NCBI GenBank assembly: GCA_021325515.1 | Contig: JAJPHC010000037.1 | Coordinates: 248,001 to 312,000 of the forward strand | Direction: 5' to 3' | DNA length: 64,000 bases | From: Acidobacteriota bacterium | GTDB taxonomy: Bacteria > Acidobacteriota > Thermoanaerobaculia > Gp7-AA8 | Shown: piece by piece, positions 1 to 7,997 of the stretch | How positions within the stretch are numbered: the first letter of the stretch is position 1 | Layout: every line of letters starts with the position of its first letter | Notes under the pieces: model-generated | The model's database searches: none | Told to the model about the DNA's origin: nothing | What the model saw: only the letters and a program-made list of their open reading frames with translations | Position numbers and translations under genes: made by a program

Positions 1-120
<120 letters not shown>

Positions 121-134
121 CTATCGCTGAGGCA

Positions 135-292
135 GTGAAGAGTGACGAGTGAAGAGTGAAGGAAGAGTGAAGAGTGAAGAGTGAAGAGTGACGAGTGAAG
201 AGTGAAGAGTGAAGAGTGAAGAGTGACGAGTGAAGAGTGAAGAGTGAAGAGTGACCTACTCATCACTCGTCACTCATCACTCGTCACTCTCT
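135..292. repeat. Degenerate GAGTGAA/GTGACGA tandem tract with inverted end
   Basis: About 110 bases of 7-base units (GAGTGAA, with GTGACGA variants) are followed at 255-292 by the complementary units (TCACTCGTCACTCATC), so the whole can fold into a long imperfect hairpin. It separates the eno start from the rhodanese stop. The same word set, again as an inverted pair, recurs at 61652-61748. No coding signal is seen inside. Confidence 0.85.
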
Positions 293-748
293 TCAATTAG
301 GCCCTGTTGCCGTCGGCAGGCCTGCGGCGGTCCACTCGTTCCAGCCGCCGGCGAGTGCGGCGGCGTTCTTGAATCCGTGCGCCTCGAGGTCGACGACGGC
401 CAGTGCCGCCGTGTGCTCGCGTACGCAGGCGCAATACGTGATCACGTATTTGCCGGCGGGGATTTCGCGGAAGCGTGCGATCAACTGGCTGCGAGGCACG
501 CTGATCGCCCCTTTGATGTGGCCTTTGCTGTACGTCTCGAACGAGCGGATGTCGACGAAGACGGCCTTGCCCGATTTCACGAGCTGAATCGCCGCATCGC
601 GCGGAATCCGCCGCGCGGTTTCCCATGATCCGGGCTGGACCCGCTGCGGTTGTGCCGCACCCTGAGGCGTGTTCCCCTGAACCTTCAGTTGCGCGCTCGC
701 CGCGGTCGCGGCGAGAAGCGCAATCAACATCATCGTCGTACGTCGCAT
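293..748 (-). CDS. Exported rhodanese-like protein, Cys form (CxC active loop)
   Basis: 151 residues. An N-terminal hydrophobic signal (about residues 6-20, ending near ASAQ) is followed by one rhodanese domain with the usual landmarks: VFVDIRS, the substrate-loop region GHIKGAISVP, the active-site loop ITYCACVREHT and the closing GGWNEW. The loop is CxC plus EHT, not the CxxGxR of classic thiosulfate sulfurtransferases. It starts 21 bases after the TAG stop of the paralogue at 770-1267 and is probably cotranscribed with it. The second Cys of the loop aligns with the in-frame UGA of that paralogue. Export suggests a periplasmic sulfur-transfer or thiol-redox role, but the substrate is unknown. 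Confidence 0.85.
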   Translation of the reverse strand: MRRTTMMLIALLAATAASAQLKVQGNTPQGAAQPQRVQPGSWETARRIPRDAAIQLVKSGKAVFVDIRSFETYSKGHIKGAISVPRSQLIARFREIPAGKYVITYCACVREHTAALAVVDLEAHGFKNAAALAGGWNEWTAAGLPTATGPN

Positions 749-769
749 CGCTGGTTGAGTTCCTTTGGG

Positions 770-1267
770 CTATTTCTTCGTTTCTTTCTCGGTCTTGGCC
801 GTCGGGAGGTTCTTCGCCCTCCACTCGTTCCATCCACCGAGGAGACACGCTACGTTCTTGATGCCGTGAGCATTGAGATCAAGCACCGCACGGGCGCTGG
901 TGTGCTCGGCCACTCAAGCACAGTAGGTGATGATGAACTTGTTTTTTGGCAGCTCCTTCTCGCGCGCAGCGAGCTCGGAGAGAGGGATGTTGATCGCGCC
1001 CTTGATGTGCTCCACATCGTACGAATCCTTCGGGCGCACATCGACGAAGATGGCCTTGTGCTGCTCCACCATCCGGATCGCTTCATCCTGCTTGATCCGG
1101 CGCGCAGACTCGAGCGACGGTTCGGCAGGAGCGGGTGCGGGAGTGAGTGTTGCAGTCGAAGTTGCGTTGCTGTTGATGGCGGGCTGTGGCGCCGTCTTCA
1201 TCTGTCCCCAGGCCAATCCTGCGGTGAAGAGCGCCGCTGCTGCGGCTGCTGCTGCCGGAATACGCAT
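770..1267 (-). CDS. Exported rhodanese-like selenoprotein candidate (CxU loop, in-frame UGA)
   Basis: The start is the ATG at 1267, preceded by AGGAGG at about 10 bases. The frame encodes an Ala-rich signal peptide (ending AGLAWGQ), VFVDVRP, HIKGAINIP and IITYCA, and then meets TGA at 914-916. Reading through gives VAEHTSARAVLDLNAHG, then GGWNEW, ending at TAG 770-772 (165 residues with Sec at 118). The read-through part aligns residue for residue with the downstream Cys copy (YCACVREHT versus YCA-UGA-VAEHT). UGA therefore sits exactly at the second Cys of the CxC loop and is most likely selenocysteine. A hairpin can form just after the UGA, with a loop near +19 to +24. SelD in this window is itself a UGA gene, which supports Sec decoding. 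The alternative is a nonsense-mutated pseudogene, but the undecayed downstream frame argues against that. Confidence 0.75.
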
Positions 1268-1345
1268 CAGGCGAAATCCTCCTGTCAGTCGGATCACTTA
1301 GTCTCCGCCTGAAACGGAGCATTCGCCGTGGTTGTTCCCGGCTCC

Positions 1346-2080
1346 TCAGGTTGCGGCGACGATCGCGCGTGACATCGTTTCACGCATCTCGCGGAACACG
1401 TTCTCCGGCGGGACACCCAGCTCGCGGAACGTCGACGCGCGGCGGAGGAGATTTTCCGCCGATTTCTCGTCGAGAACGCGCGAGTCGATGGTGCGATTGT
1501 TGATCTCGCAGAATGCGAACAGCGAGGCGAGCGCAACGCGGCGATTGCCTCCGCGGAACGGACGGTTCTGCAGCAGCGCGAAAAGAAACGCGGCGACCTT
1601 GTCCGGGAACGTCGGATACGCTTCGCGGCCGAGCGTCGTCACCTGAGGCCGCTGCACCGCCTGCACGAGTCCGAATTGTGATTCCACGACGCCCGGATGC
1701 GCCTGATTGCCGCCGAACTCCGCACTCACCGCTTTGTGCAGATCAACGAGATCCTGCACGGTGAGATAGCGCGTGCCGCCGTCAGTCTGTGAGGCGCCGA
1801 AAAGCGTTGGAGTACTTCTTGACGGCACGCTTGAAGGCTGCGGCGACGATGGGGTTGCTGAAGCCTCCGGTGTCTGCGGCTTTGGTTTTGCCGTTTCCAC
1901 CTTTTGGATCGGCGGCTTTCGCTGGGGCTTGGGCGCCGCCTTTTTTGCCGGCGGCTTCTTTGCTGACGGTTTGGCTTTTGCCGCCACTTTCCGGGCGGGC
2001 TTTGGCGAGGGCTTCTTTACCGCTGCTTTTTTTTGCTGAGGCTTTGACGGCTTTGGCTGTTTTTTTTGCTTTGTCGCCAT
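1346..2080 (-). CDS. Doc/Fic-fold protein with Lys/Pro/Ala-rich tail and lost catalytic His
   Basis: 244 residues. Residues 1-95 are a basic low-complexity tail rich in KKP and KPA repeats, like histone H1 or a nucleoid-binding tail. Residues 104-195 resemble the Doc (death-on-curing) branch of the Fic superfamily: YLTVQDLVDLH, EFGG, then NRPFRGGNRRVAL at 172-184. The family motif is HPFxDGNKR; here the catalytic His is Arg173 and the Asp is Gly177, so nucleotide transfer is doubtful. No antitoxin partner is adjacent. A second Lys-rich frame opens from an ATG 7 bases upstream (2087), which has the better placed GAGGA ribosome site, so the true N-terminus is uncertain. Confidence 0.6.
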   Translation of the reverse strand: MATKQKKQPKPSKPQQKKAAVKKPSPKPARKVAAKAKPSAKKPPAKKAAPKPQRKPPIQKVETAKPKPQTPEASATPSSPQPSSVPSRSTPTLFGASQTDGGTRYLTVQDLVDLHKAVSAEFGGNQAHPGVVESQFGLVQAVQRPQVTTLGREAYPTFPDKVAAFLFALLQNRPFRGGNRRVALASLFAFCEINNRTIDSRVLDEKSAENLLRRASTFRELGVPPENVFREMRETMSRAIVAAT

Positions 2081-2087
2081 GCTTCAT
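1782..2087 (-). CDS. Possible overlapping Lys/Ala-rich small protein (alternative frame)
   Basis: 101 residues in a different frame across the low-complexity tail of the Doc-like gene. Its ATG at 2087 is preceded by GAGGACTGAA, a well placed Shine-Dalgarno, and its codons are rich in C/G at the third position (GCC, GGC, GTC). The product is Lys/Ala/Gly-rich and ends with an amphipathic stretch, AAFKRAVKKYSNAFRRL. It could be a real nucleoid-type peptide, the true N-terminus of the neighbour joined by a frameshift, or chance, since lysine-rich tracts tend to be open in several frames. Only one of the two frames may be translated. Confidence 0.25.
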   Translation of the reverse strand: MKHGDKAKKTAKAVKASAKKSSGKEALAKARPESGGKSQTVSKEAAGKKGGAQAPAKAADPKGGNGKTKAADTGGFSNPIVAAAFKRAVKKYSNAFRRLTD

Positions 2088-2242
2088 TTCAGTCCTCAGC
2101 GGTACATCGTAAGGCTCTTAAGTATTTGAGTCAATGAGATTTGTGGCCGGTAGCGCGGCTGAGTCCGGCAGCCGGCGCGCGAGGACACTCGCGCTAAACC
2201 GCTGAAAAGCGAGGAGTTAGCGGTTGCACTGATTCCTGTGCA

Positions 2243-2527
2243 CTATTCGGCGGCGCTGCCCGCCGAGCCTGCTTCTTCAAACTCCGGCTTGACCTCGAGC
2301 GCGAGGAAATCCTTCGCTTTCTGCGTCAGAACGAAGTTGCTGGTGCCGGTCTCCGGCGTCAGGTAGCCCTTCCCGACAAGCGCGACCGCAGGAGCTTCTC
2401 CGCCGCCTGCAGGGTGCTTGATCGCCTTGATGGCCTCGAGGGAAAGCGACTCCGCGCCGGTTCGCCGGTATTCCTGGAGAACCCGGATCTCCTGCGACGT
2501 CATCGGATGCGACATGATGATTGCCAT
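2243..2527 (-). CDS. Small winged-helix-like protein of unknown function
   Basis: 94 residues. The start ATG at 2527 has TAGGAG 9 bases upstream. The sequence is mainly helical with a strand-like KGYLTPETGTSNFVLTQKA, reminiscent of the recognition wing of a small DNA-binding winged helix, followed by an acidic C-terminal tail. It begins 12 bases after the stop of the Nei-family glycosylase and follows Lhr, so it is probably the last gene of a three-gene repair cluster. I do not recognise a named family. A DNA-binding role is inference from the fold impression and the neighbours. Confidence 0.65.
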   Translation of the reverse strand: MAIIMSHPMTSQEIRVLQEYRRTGAESLSLEAIKAIKHPAGGGEAPAVALVGKGYLTPETGTSNFVLTQKAKDFLALEVKPEFEEAGSAGSAAE

Positions 2528-2539
2528 GCTGCGATTCTC

Positions 2540-3280
2540 CTACGTCTGGCACCGCGGACACCAGTAGGTTCCTCTCGCGTCCGCTCCCTGCCTTCGATAT
2601 TCGATCTTCGAGCCGCAGCGGCGGCAGAGCTTTCCCTGGTAAACGGATTTGCGAGGCGGCCGGTCTGCGAGAGCGCTGGCGCGGAGCAGCTTGTGCGCGA
2701 TCGTCAAGATGTTGACGATCGTCGCATCGTCGAGCTCGCTCACGCGGCGAAATGGATCGACGCCCGCCGCGAACAGCGATTCCGACTTCCAGATGTTGCC
2801 GATCCCGGCCACGATCCGCTGATTGAGAAGAGCGTTGCCGATCTCATCGCTTCCATGCGCGCGCATCCGCTGCAGCGCCTCGCCCATGTCGACGGAGTCG
2901 AGCAGGAGGTCGGGACCGAGCTGCGGAGCGTCGCTCGTGAACTCAGCGACAGGAATGCTGAAGCCGATCGCGACGAACGCCTCCGTTTCAATCACGATGC
3001 GCATTTCGCTTCGCGGTCTCTGCCACCGTTCGCCGCGGCGATAGATGTGCCAACTGCCGTTCATGCGCATGTGCGTGCGCAGCGTGAGACCGCCTTCGAA
3101 ATCGATGAGGAGATGCTTGCCGGCGGCGCGAACGCTCTCGATCGTGCGGCCTCTGAGCTGATGTTGGTCGTCGACCGACGCGAGTTTCGGGAGAACAGTT
3201 TCGAATGCCGTGACTTTGCTCCCGGCAAGTGCGCGGTGAAGTGTGGCCGCTGTGCGGAAGATGGTGTCGCCTTCAGGCAT
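2540..3280 (-). CDS. nei: Nei/Fpg-family DNA glycosylase-AP lyase (Nei2-like)
   Basis: 246 residues. The protein must begin MPEGD, because the Pro exposed after Met removal is the catalytic nucleophile, so the start is the ATG at 3280 and not the in-frame codon 9 bases upstream. The helix-two-turn-helix region (NQRIVAGIGNIWKSE) and a C-terminal zinc finger (LCRRC, then CPRC at the extreme end) complete the Fpg/Nei architecture. The enzyme removes oxidised bases and nicks the DNA in base-excision repair. The gene lies 70 bases downstream of lhr in the same orientation; lhr-nei2 linkage is known from mycobacteria. Sequence alone does not fix the preferred lesion. Confidence 0.9.
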   Translation of the reverse strand: MPEGDTIFRTAATLHRALAGSKVTAFETVLPKLASVDDQHQLRGRTIESVRAAGKHLLIDFEGGLTLRTHMRMNGSWHIYRRGERWQRPRSEMRIVIETEAFVAIGFSIPVAEFTSDAPQLGPDLLLDSVDMGEALQRMRAHGSDEIGNALLNQRIVAGIGNIWKSESLFAAGVDPFRRVSELDDATIVNILTIAHKLLRASALADRPPRKSVYQGKLCRRCGSKIEYRRQGADARGTYWCPRCQT

Positions 3281-3350
3281 GGTCACCAAACCCCGTGGAC
3301 ACTGCCGGAATCAGCAATGCAAGGCGAACACTCCGCGCTCGAGGCGACGA

Positions 3351-6300
3351 TCATCGCGGTGTAGTCCTTGATGCCGCGACTGCGCTCGGCATGGTTGTCC
3401 GCTTCTGATATCCCAGCGAGGTCGCGATGAAGCCGGCTTCAGCGAGGAACGGCGCAATCGCGCTCTTCGGCGCCCGCTCGCCGTTGACTTCGGTGATCAG
3501 CAGCGCGCGGCGTGATCCGCTCTCCACGAGCGCAGCGAGTGCGCGGGCCACGGCGCGCGCCACGCGGGTGCGCGACGGTTCCTCCTCCGGTAGAAACGTG
3601 GCGAGCTGCTTCTCGCCTCTCCCGATCCAACACGCCATTGCACCATCGACGAGGATCACGCTCGCGCCGACGCTGCGCGACAGTCCTTCGCCGGGCCACT
3701 TCAGAATCGCGCCGTAGGGATTCGCCGGATCGGTTGCGGCAAGGAGCACGCTCTGCGGCTCTGCTTCTTCGTCCTGATTCGCGCGGAGAATCTCGACGGC
3801 GCCGGCCATCGCGAATTGCGTGGCGCCGAGCCCCGACACGAAGTAGCCGCGGCGAAGGCGTCCCGCCTCTTCCATCGCCTTCAGCACCGGATAGACGGCG
3901 CTGAAGCCGCCGGGCACGTTCTCCGCCCCGGGCGCCTCGCGCGTGAGCAACCCATAGCGGTGCAGGAGCTGATGCGTGATCGCATTTGCGCGTTGAGTCG
4001 CGGTCGCGGACGAGGCGCGGATGAGCGACCAGCGTCCCTGCGTGCCGGGCGGAACGATCCGCCGCGAGCGGAACGCGCCGCGCGGTGTCGTCGTTCGCTT
4101 CGCTGCAGGAGCGCGCCGCGTGTAGGCGCGGAGCGCATGAAACGTGTCGTTGGTGACGACGCCCCGCCAGACGAGATCCCACAGCGCATCGACGGTCTCG
4201 TTCGGAAAGCCGCCGGCCGCCGCCTGAAGCTCGTCGAAGAACGACGCTCCATGCGAACGGAGGTAGTCGACGAGCGGCGACTCCGGCGGCGTTGCCGGCT
4301 CATGCAGCAGCGGGAGGTGATCGGTGAGATAGAGCGCGATCCTGCCATCGCGCTCGCCGAGAGGCTCGATCCCGGTCCAGACGATTTCTCCCGCGGCGCT
4401 GAGCGTGTCGAGATCCGACGGCCTGTAATCGTCGATCCGCGCGGCGAGAATCTCGCTCTCGAAAATCGACGCGGCCATCGGATAGCCCTGCAGTGACTCG
4501 ATGACTTCGAGCAGTGCATCGAGCCCGCGCCGCTTCCTCGCCGTCTGCTGCCACGTGGTGAAGAGGCGTGCGAGTGCTTGCTGTTCGACCGGCTCTGCTT
4601 CGTGGCGCAGCTTCGCGAGCGAACGGCGGCGGATCGCACGGAGGACGCCGGCCTCGCACCATTCGCGCTGCGTGCCGCCGGGGCGGAACTCACCCTCGAC
4701 GAGCCGGCCGCGCTCGACGAAGCGTTCGAGTGCCGTCGTCACGACCGCCTCGCCGAGCCCGTAGCGCTGTGCGACATCGCGCGGGGTAAAGGGACCATGC
4801 GTTCGCGCGTAACGAAGCACGAGATCTCCGACAGGATCGGCGACGGGTTCGAGGAGACGCTCGGCGATGCCGTGCGGCAGCGGAGTGCCGAGCGCATCAC
4901 GGTAGCGCGACGCGTCTTCGATCGCGATGAAGCGCTTCTCGCCGGCCACGCGGATCTCGATCGCGCGCCGTGCCTTCACGAGCTCGTCGATCGCGTCGGC
5001 GGTCGAGCGCGCGGCAATCTCATCCCGCGACAGATCGCCGAGGCGAAGGAGAAGATCGTGCAGCCCGTCGATGCTCCGCGCCTTTCGTTGTTCATCGAGG
5101 TGCTGCAGCTCGAGCTCGAGTTGCTGGAGCGCATCGGCATCGAGGAGCTCGCGCAACTCCGGCTCGCCGAGGAGCTCGCGCAGTTGGGCGTGATCGATCG
5201 CCAGCGCCTGCGCGCGGCGCTCCGCCAATGGCGCGTCGCCGTCGTAGATGAAATTCGCGGTGTAGCGGAAGAGCAGTGAGCCGGCGAACGGCGACGGCTT
5301 CTGCGTGTCCGCGGTGACGACGCGAATCTGGCGCTCGCGGACCTTGCGCATGATCGCGACCAGCGATGGCAGATCGAAGACATCGCGCAGGCACTCGCGA
5401 TACGACTCGAGGATCATCGGGAACGAGCCGAAGCGCGCGGCCACCTGCAGCAGATCGTAGGCGCGCTTCCGCTGCTGCCAAAGCGGGGTGCGTCCCTGGA
5501 TGCGCGTGCGCGGAAGGAGAAGTGCGCGTGCCGCGGCCTCGCGGAATTTCGCGGCGAACATCGACGACGAGCCGAGCTGCCGGATGACGAGATCTTCGAC
5601 GTCATCGGCGTCGGGGATGAAGAGCTCCGTGCGCGGCGGCGCATCGGTTTCGGGGAAGCGGACGATGAAGCCGTCGTCGCTCCACATCGTTTCGACATCG
5701 ATCGCCAGCTCGTTGCGGACCTTGGCGGTGACGGCCATTGCCCACGGCGCGTGAATCCGTCCGCCGAGTGGAGAGAGCACGCAGACGCGCCAGTCGCCGA
5801 GCTCGTCGAGAACGCGCTCGACGACGATGGTGCGGTCGTCGGGCACCGCGCCCGTTGCCTCTTCCTGATCGCCCAGGTACTGGAGGAAGTTGTCCGCCGC
5901 GCGCCGGTCGAGATCGTGCGATTTCGTCAACTTGTTGACCGCTGCCGCCGGCTTCAGCTCGCGCACTTCGCGCACCAGGCGTCCGATCTCCTCGCCGAAG
6001 GGAACGCTGCGCTCTGCCGCATCCGCTTTCCAGAACGGCATCTTCCCCGGCTCGCCGGGCGCCGGCGTCACGACGACGCGATCGTGCGTGATCTCTTCGA
6101 TGCGCCAGGTGGATGCGCCGAGGAGAAACGTTTCGCCGACGCGCGATTCGAAGACCATCTCTTCATCGAGCTCGCCGACGCGCGCGCTCTGCATCTTCTC
6201 CGCCCCGGCGAGGAACACGCCGTAGAGGCCGCGATCGGGAATCGTGCCGCCGCTGGTGATGGCGATCCTCTTCGAGCCGGGACGCGCTGTGACGATGTTG

Positions 6301-7856
6301 GATGTGCGATCCCATGTGATCCGCGGCCGCAGCTCTGCGAATTCATCGGACGGATAGAGCCCGGAGAGCATGTCGAGGACGCCGTCGAACGCAGTGCGCG
6401 AAAGCTCGGCGTAGTTGGCTGCGCAGCGGATCGTGGCGTAGAGGTCGCCGGCCTTCCACGCGTCCATCGCAATCATCGCGACGAGCTGCTGGGCGAGCAC
6501 GTCGAGCGGATTGCGCGGATAGCGCGTCGGCTCGATCGCTCCCTCGCGCATGGCATGCGTGATCGCAGCGCATGCCACGAGGTCGCCGCGGAACTTCGGA
6601 AAGATGATGCCTTCGCTGACGGCGCCTACCTGATGGCTGGCGCGGCCGATGCGCTGCATGCCGGATGCAATCGATGGTGGGGCTTCGATCTGGATGACGA
6701 GATCGATCGCCCCCATGTCGATGCCCAGCTCGAGCGACGAGGTGGCCACGAGCGCCGGGAGCCTGCCCGATTTCAGATTGTCTTCGATCTCGATGCGCTG
6801 TGCGCGGGCGATGGAGCCGTGATGCGCCTGCACCAGCGTCTCTCCGGCGAGCTCGTTGAGCGCGGCGGCGAGACGCTCGGCGAGACGGCGCGAGTTGACG
6901 AAGATCAGCGTGGAGCGATGTTCCCGAATGATTTCCACGAGCCGCGGATGAATCGCAGGCCAGATCGACTGCCGCGGCGATTGCGCGGCCGCGCCGCTCG
7001 GAATGTCGTCGCGCTCCGCCAGCTTCGCCATCTCCTCGACCGGCACTTCGACGCGCAGCGAGAGCTGCTTGCGCTCCCCCGTGTCGACGATCGTAGTCTT
7101 GCGGAACGAAACCGTGCTGTGGTCTGTGAACTCGTCGTGCAGCAGCGACTCCGTCCCCCTCCCCCCGTCCGCGACAAGAGGGACCATGGGTAAGGGGTTG
7201 TGCGTCCCTCCCAGAAACCGAGCGACCTCTTCGAGCGGCCGCTGCGTGGCTGAAAGTCCGATGCGTTGGGGCGGCTTCTCGCAAAGAAGAGAGAGCCTCT
7301 CCAGCGACAGCGCGAGATGCGCGCCGCGCTTGGCCGGCACGAGCGCGTGGATCTCATCGATGATGATGCTCTGCACGCCGCGCAGCACGTCGCGGGCGTT
7401 GGACGTCAGCAGCAGATAGATCGATTCCGGCGTCGTGATGAGAATGTCGGCGGGATCGCGCTGAAAGCGTGCGCGCTCCGACTGCGGAGTGTCGCCGCTG
7501 CGGATCGCGATCGCCGGCATCACGAACGACTCACCGCGGGACGATGCGAGATTGGCGATCCCGGTGAGCGGCGCGCGGAGATTGCGCTCGACATCGACGG
7601 CGAGTGCCTTCAGCGGCGAGATGTAGACGACGCGGCAGCGGCGCTCTTTCGCCGGCCGCGGCGCGAACATGATCTGGTTCAGCGCCCAGAGAAACGCGGT
7701 CAGCGTCTTTCCACTCCCGGTAGGAGCGGTGATCAGCGTCCAGTCGCCGCGCGCGATGGCCGGCCAGCCGAGCTCCTGGGCGCGCGTCGGCGAGCCGAAT
7801 GCGCTCTGGAACCAGTCGCGTACCGCAGGCTCGAACAGATCGAGTGGCTTTTTCAT
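3351..7856 (-). CDS. lhr: Lhr-family ATP-dependent 3'-5' helicase, full length
   Basis: 1501 residues, close to the size of long Lhr proteins. The SF2 core shows Walker A APTGSGKT (about 44-51), IIDEIHAL, LSATQ, the motif IV-V region (TLIFVNSRR, TSSLELGIDMG) and motif VI QRIGRASH. It is followed by the Lhr-specific winged-helix and beta-barrel domains and a long C-terminal domain. The family unwinds DNA or RNA:DNA hybrids and takes part in DNA repair. The gene is followed by nei and a small gene. One oddity: positions 7152-7197 hold a palindromic GC-rich element read in frame, adding a Pro/Gly-rich stretch (PLPMVPLVADGGRG) shortly after the LSATQ motif. The start ATG at 7856 lacks an obvious Shine-Dalgarno. 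Confidence 0.95.
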   Translation of the reverse strand: MKKPLDLFEPAVRDWFQSAFGSPTRAQELGWPAIARGDWTLITAPTGSGKTLTAFLWALNQIMFAPRPAKERRCRVVYISPLKALAVDVERNLRAPLTGIANLASSRGESFVMPAIAIRSGDTPQSERARFQRDPADILITTPESIYLLLTSNARDVLRGVQSIIIDEIHALVPAKRGAHLALSLERLSLLCEKPPQRIGLSATQRPLEEVARFLGGTHNPLPMVPLVADGGRGTESLLHDEFTDHSTVSFRKTTIVDTGERKQLSLRVEVPVEEMAKLAERDDIPSGAAAQSPRQSIWPAIHPRLVEIIREHRSTLIFVNSRRLAERLAAALNELAGETLVQAHHGSIARAQRIEIEDNLKSGRLPALVATSSLELGIDMGAIDLVIQIEAPPSIASGMQRIGRASHQVGAVSEGIIFPKFRGDLVACAAITHAMREGAIEPTRYPRNPLDVLAQQLVAMIAMDAWKAGDLYATIRCAANYAELSRTAFDGVLDMLSGLYPSDEFAELRPRITWDRTSNIVTARPGSKRIAITSGGTIPDRGLYGVFLAGAEKMQSARVGELDEEMVFESRVGETFLLGASTWRIEEITHDRVVVTPAPGEPGKMPFWKADAAERSVPFGEEIGRLVREVRELKPAAAVNKLTKSHDLDRRAADNFLQYLGDQEEATGAVPDDRTIVVERVLDELGDWRVCVLSPLGGRIHAPWAMAVTAKVRNELAIDVETMWSDDGFIVRFPETDAPPRTELFIPDADDVEDLVIRQLGSSSMFAAKFREAAARALLLPRTRIQGRTPLWQQRKRAYDLLQVAARFGSFPMILESYRECLRDVFDLPSLVAIMRKVRERQIRVVTADTQKPSPFAGSLLFRYTANFIYDGDAPLAERRAQALAIDHAQLRELLGEPELRELLDADALQQLELELQHLDEQRKARSIDGLHDLLLRLGDLSRDEIAARSTADAIDELVKARRAIEIRVAGEKRFIAIEDASRYRDALGTPLPHGIAERLLEPVADPVGDLVLRYARTHGPFTPRDVAQRYGLGEAVVTTALERFVERGRLVEGEFRPGGTQREWCEAGVLRAIRRRSLAKLRHEAEPVEQQALARLFTTWQQTARKRRGLDALLEVIESLQGYPMAASIFESEILAARIDDYRPSDLDTLSAAGEIVWTGIEPLGERDGRIALYLTDHLPLLHEPATPPESPLVDYLRSHGASFFDELQAAAGGFPNETVDALWDLVWRGVVTNDTFHALRAYTRRAPAAKRTTTPRGAFRSRRIVPPGTQGRWSLIRASSATATQRANAITHQLLHRYGLLTREAPGAENVPGGFSAVYPVLKAMEEAGRLRRGYFVSGLGATQFAMAGAVEILRANQDEEAEPQSVLLAATDPANPYGAILKWPGEGLSRSVGASVILVDGAMACWIGRGEKQLATFLPEEEPSRTRVARAVARALAALVESGSRRALLITEVNGERAPKSAIAPFLAEAGFIATSLGYQKRTTMPSAVAASRTTPR
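7152..7197 (-). repeat. In-frame palindromic element, copy A (in lhr)
   Basis: A 46-base imperfect palindrome. On the minus strand it starts CCCCTTACCCATGG and ends GGGGGGAGGGGGACG, and it matches copies at 48939-48985 and 49656-49702. It is translated as part of Lhr without disturbing the frame, in the same orientation and phase as the 49656 copy. Confidence 0.75.
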
Positions 7857-7997
7857 GTGAGCAGGCTCACACTCTCAGCGTCCGGCGATGGTCAACATGT
7901 GAACCGATCAATCGTCAACTCCGGTCTCGCTGGACATTAAATCTTTCCACTGCAAGAATAGTAACCAGTCTCCACGCGACGACATGCAAGGACGGGA

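Noticed and set aside
135-292. CRISPR array
   Set aside because: The unit is about 7 bases with no unique spacers, and no cas genes are present.
770-1267. The truncated rhodanese as a pseudogene
   Set aside because: The sequence after the TGA keeps frame, homology and a clean stop. The UGA aligns with a functional Cys, and SelD shows the same recoding.
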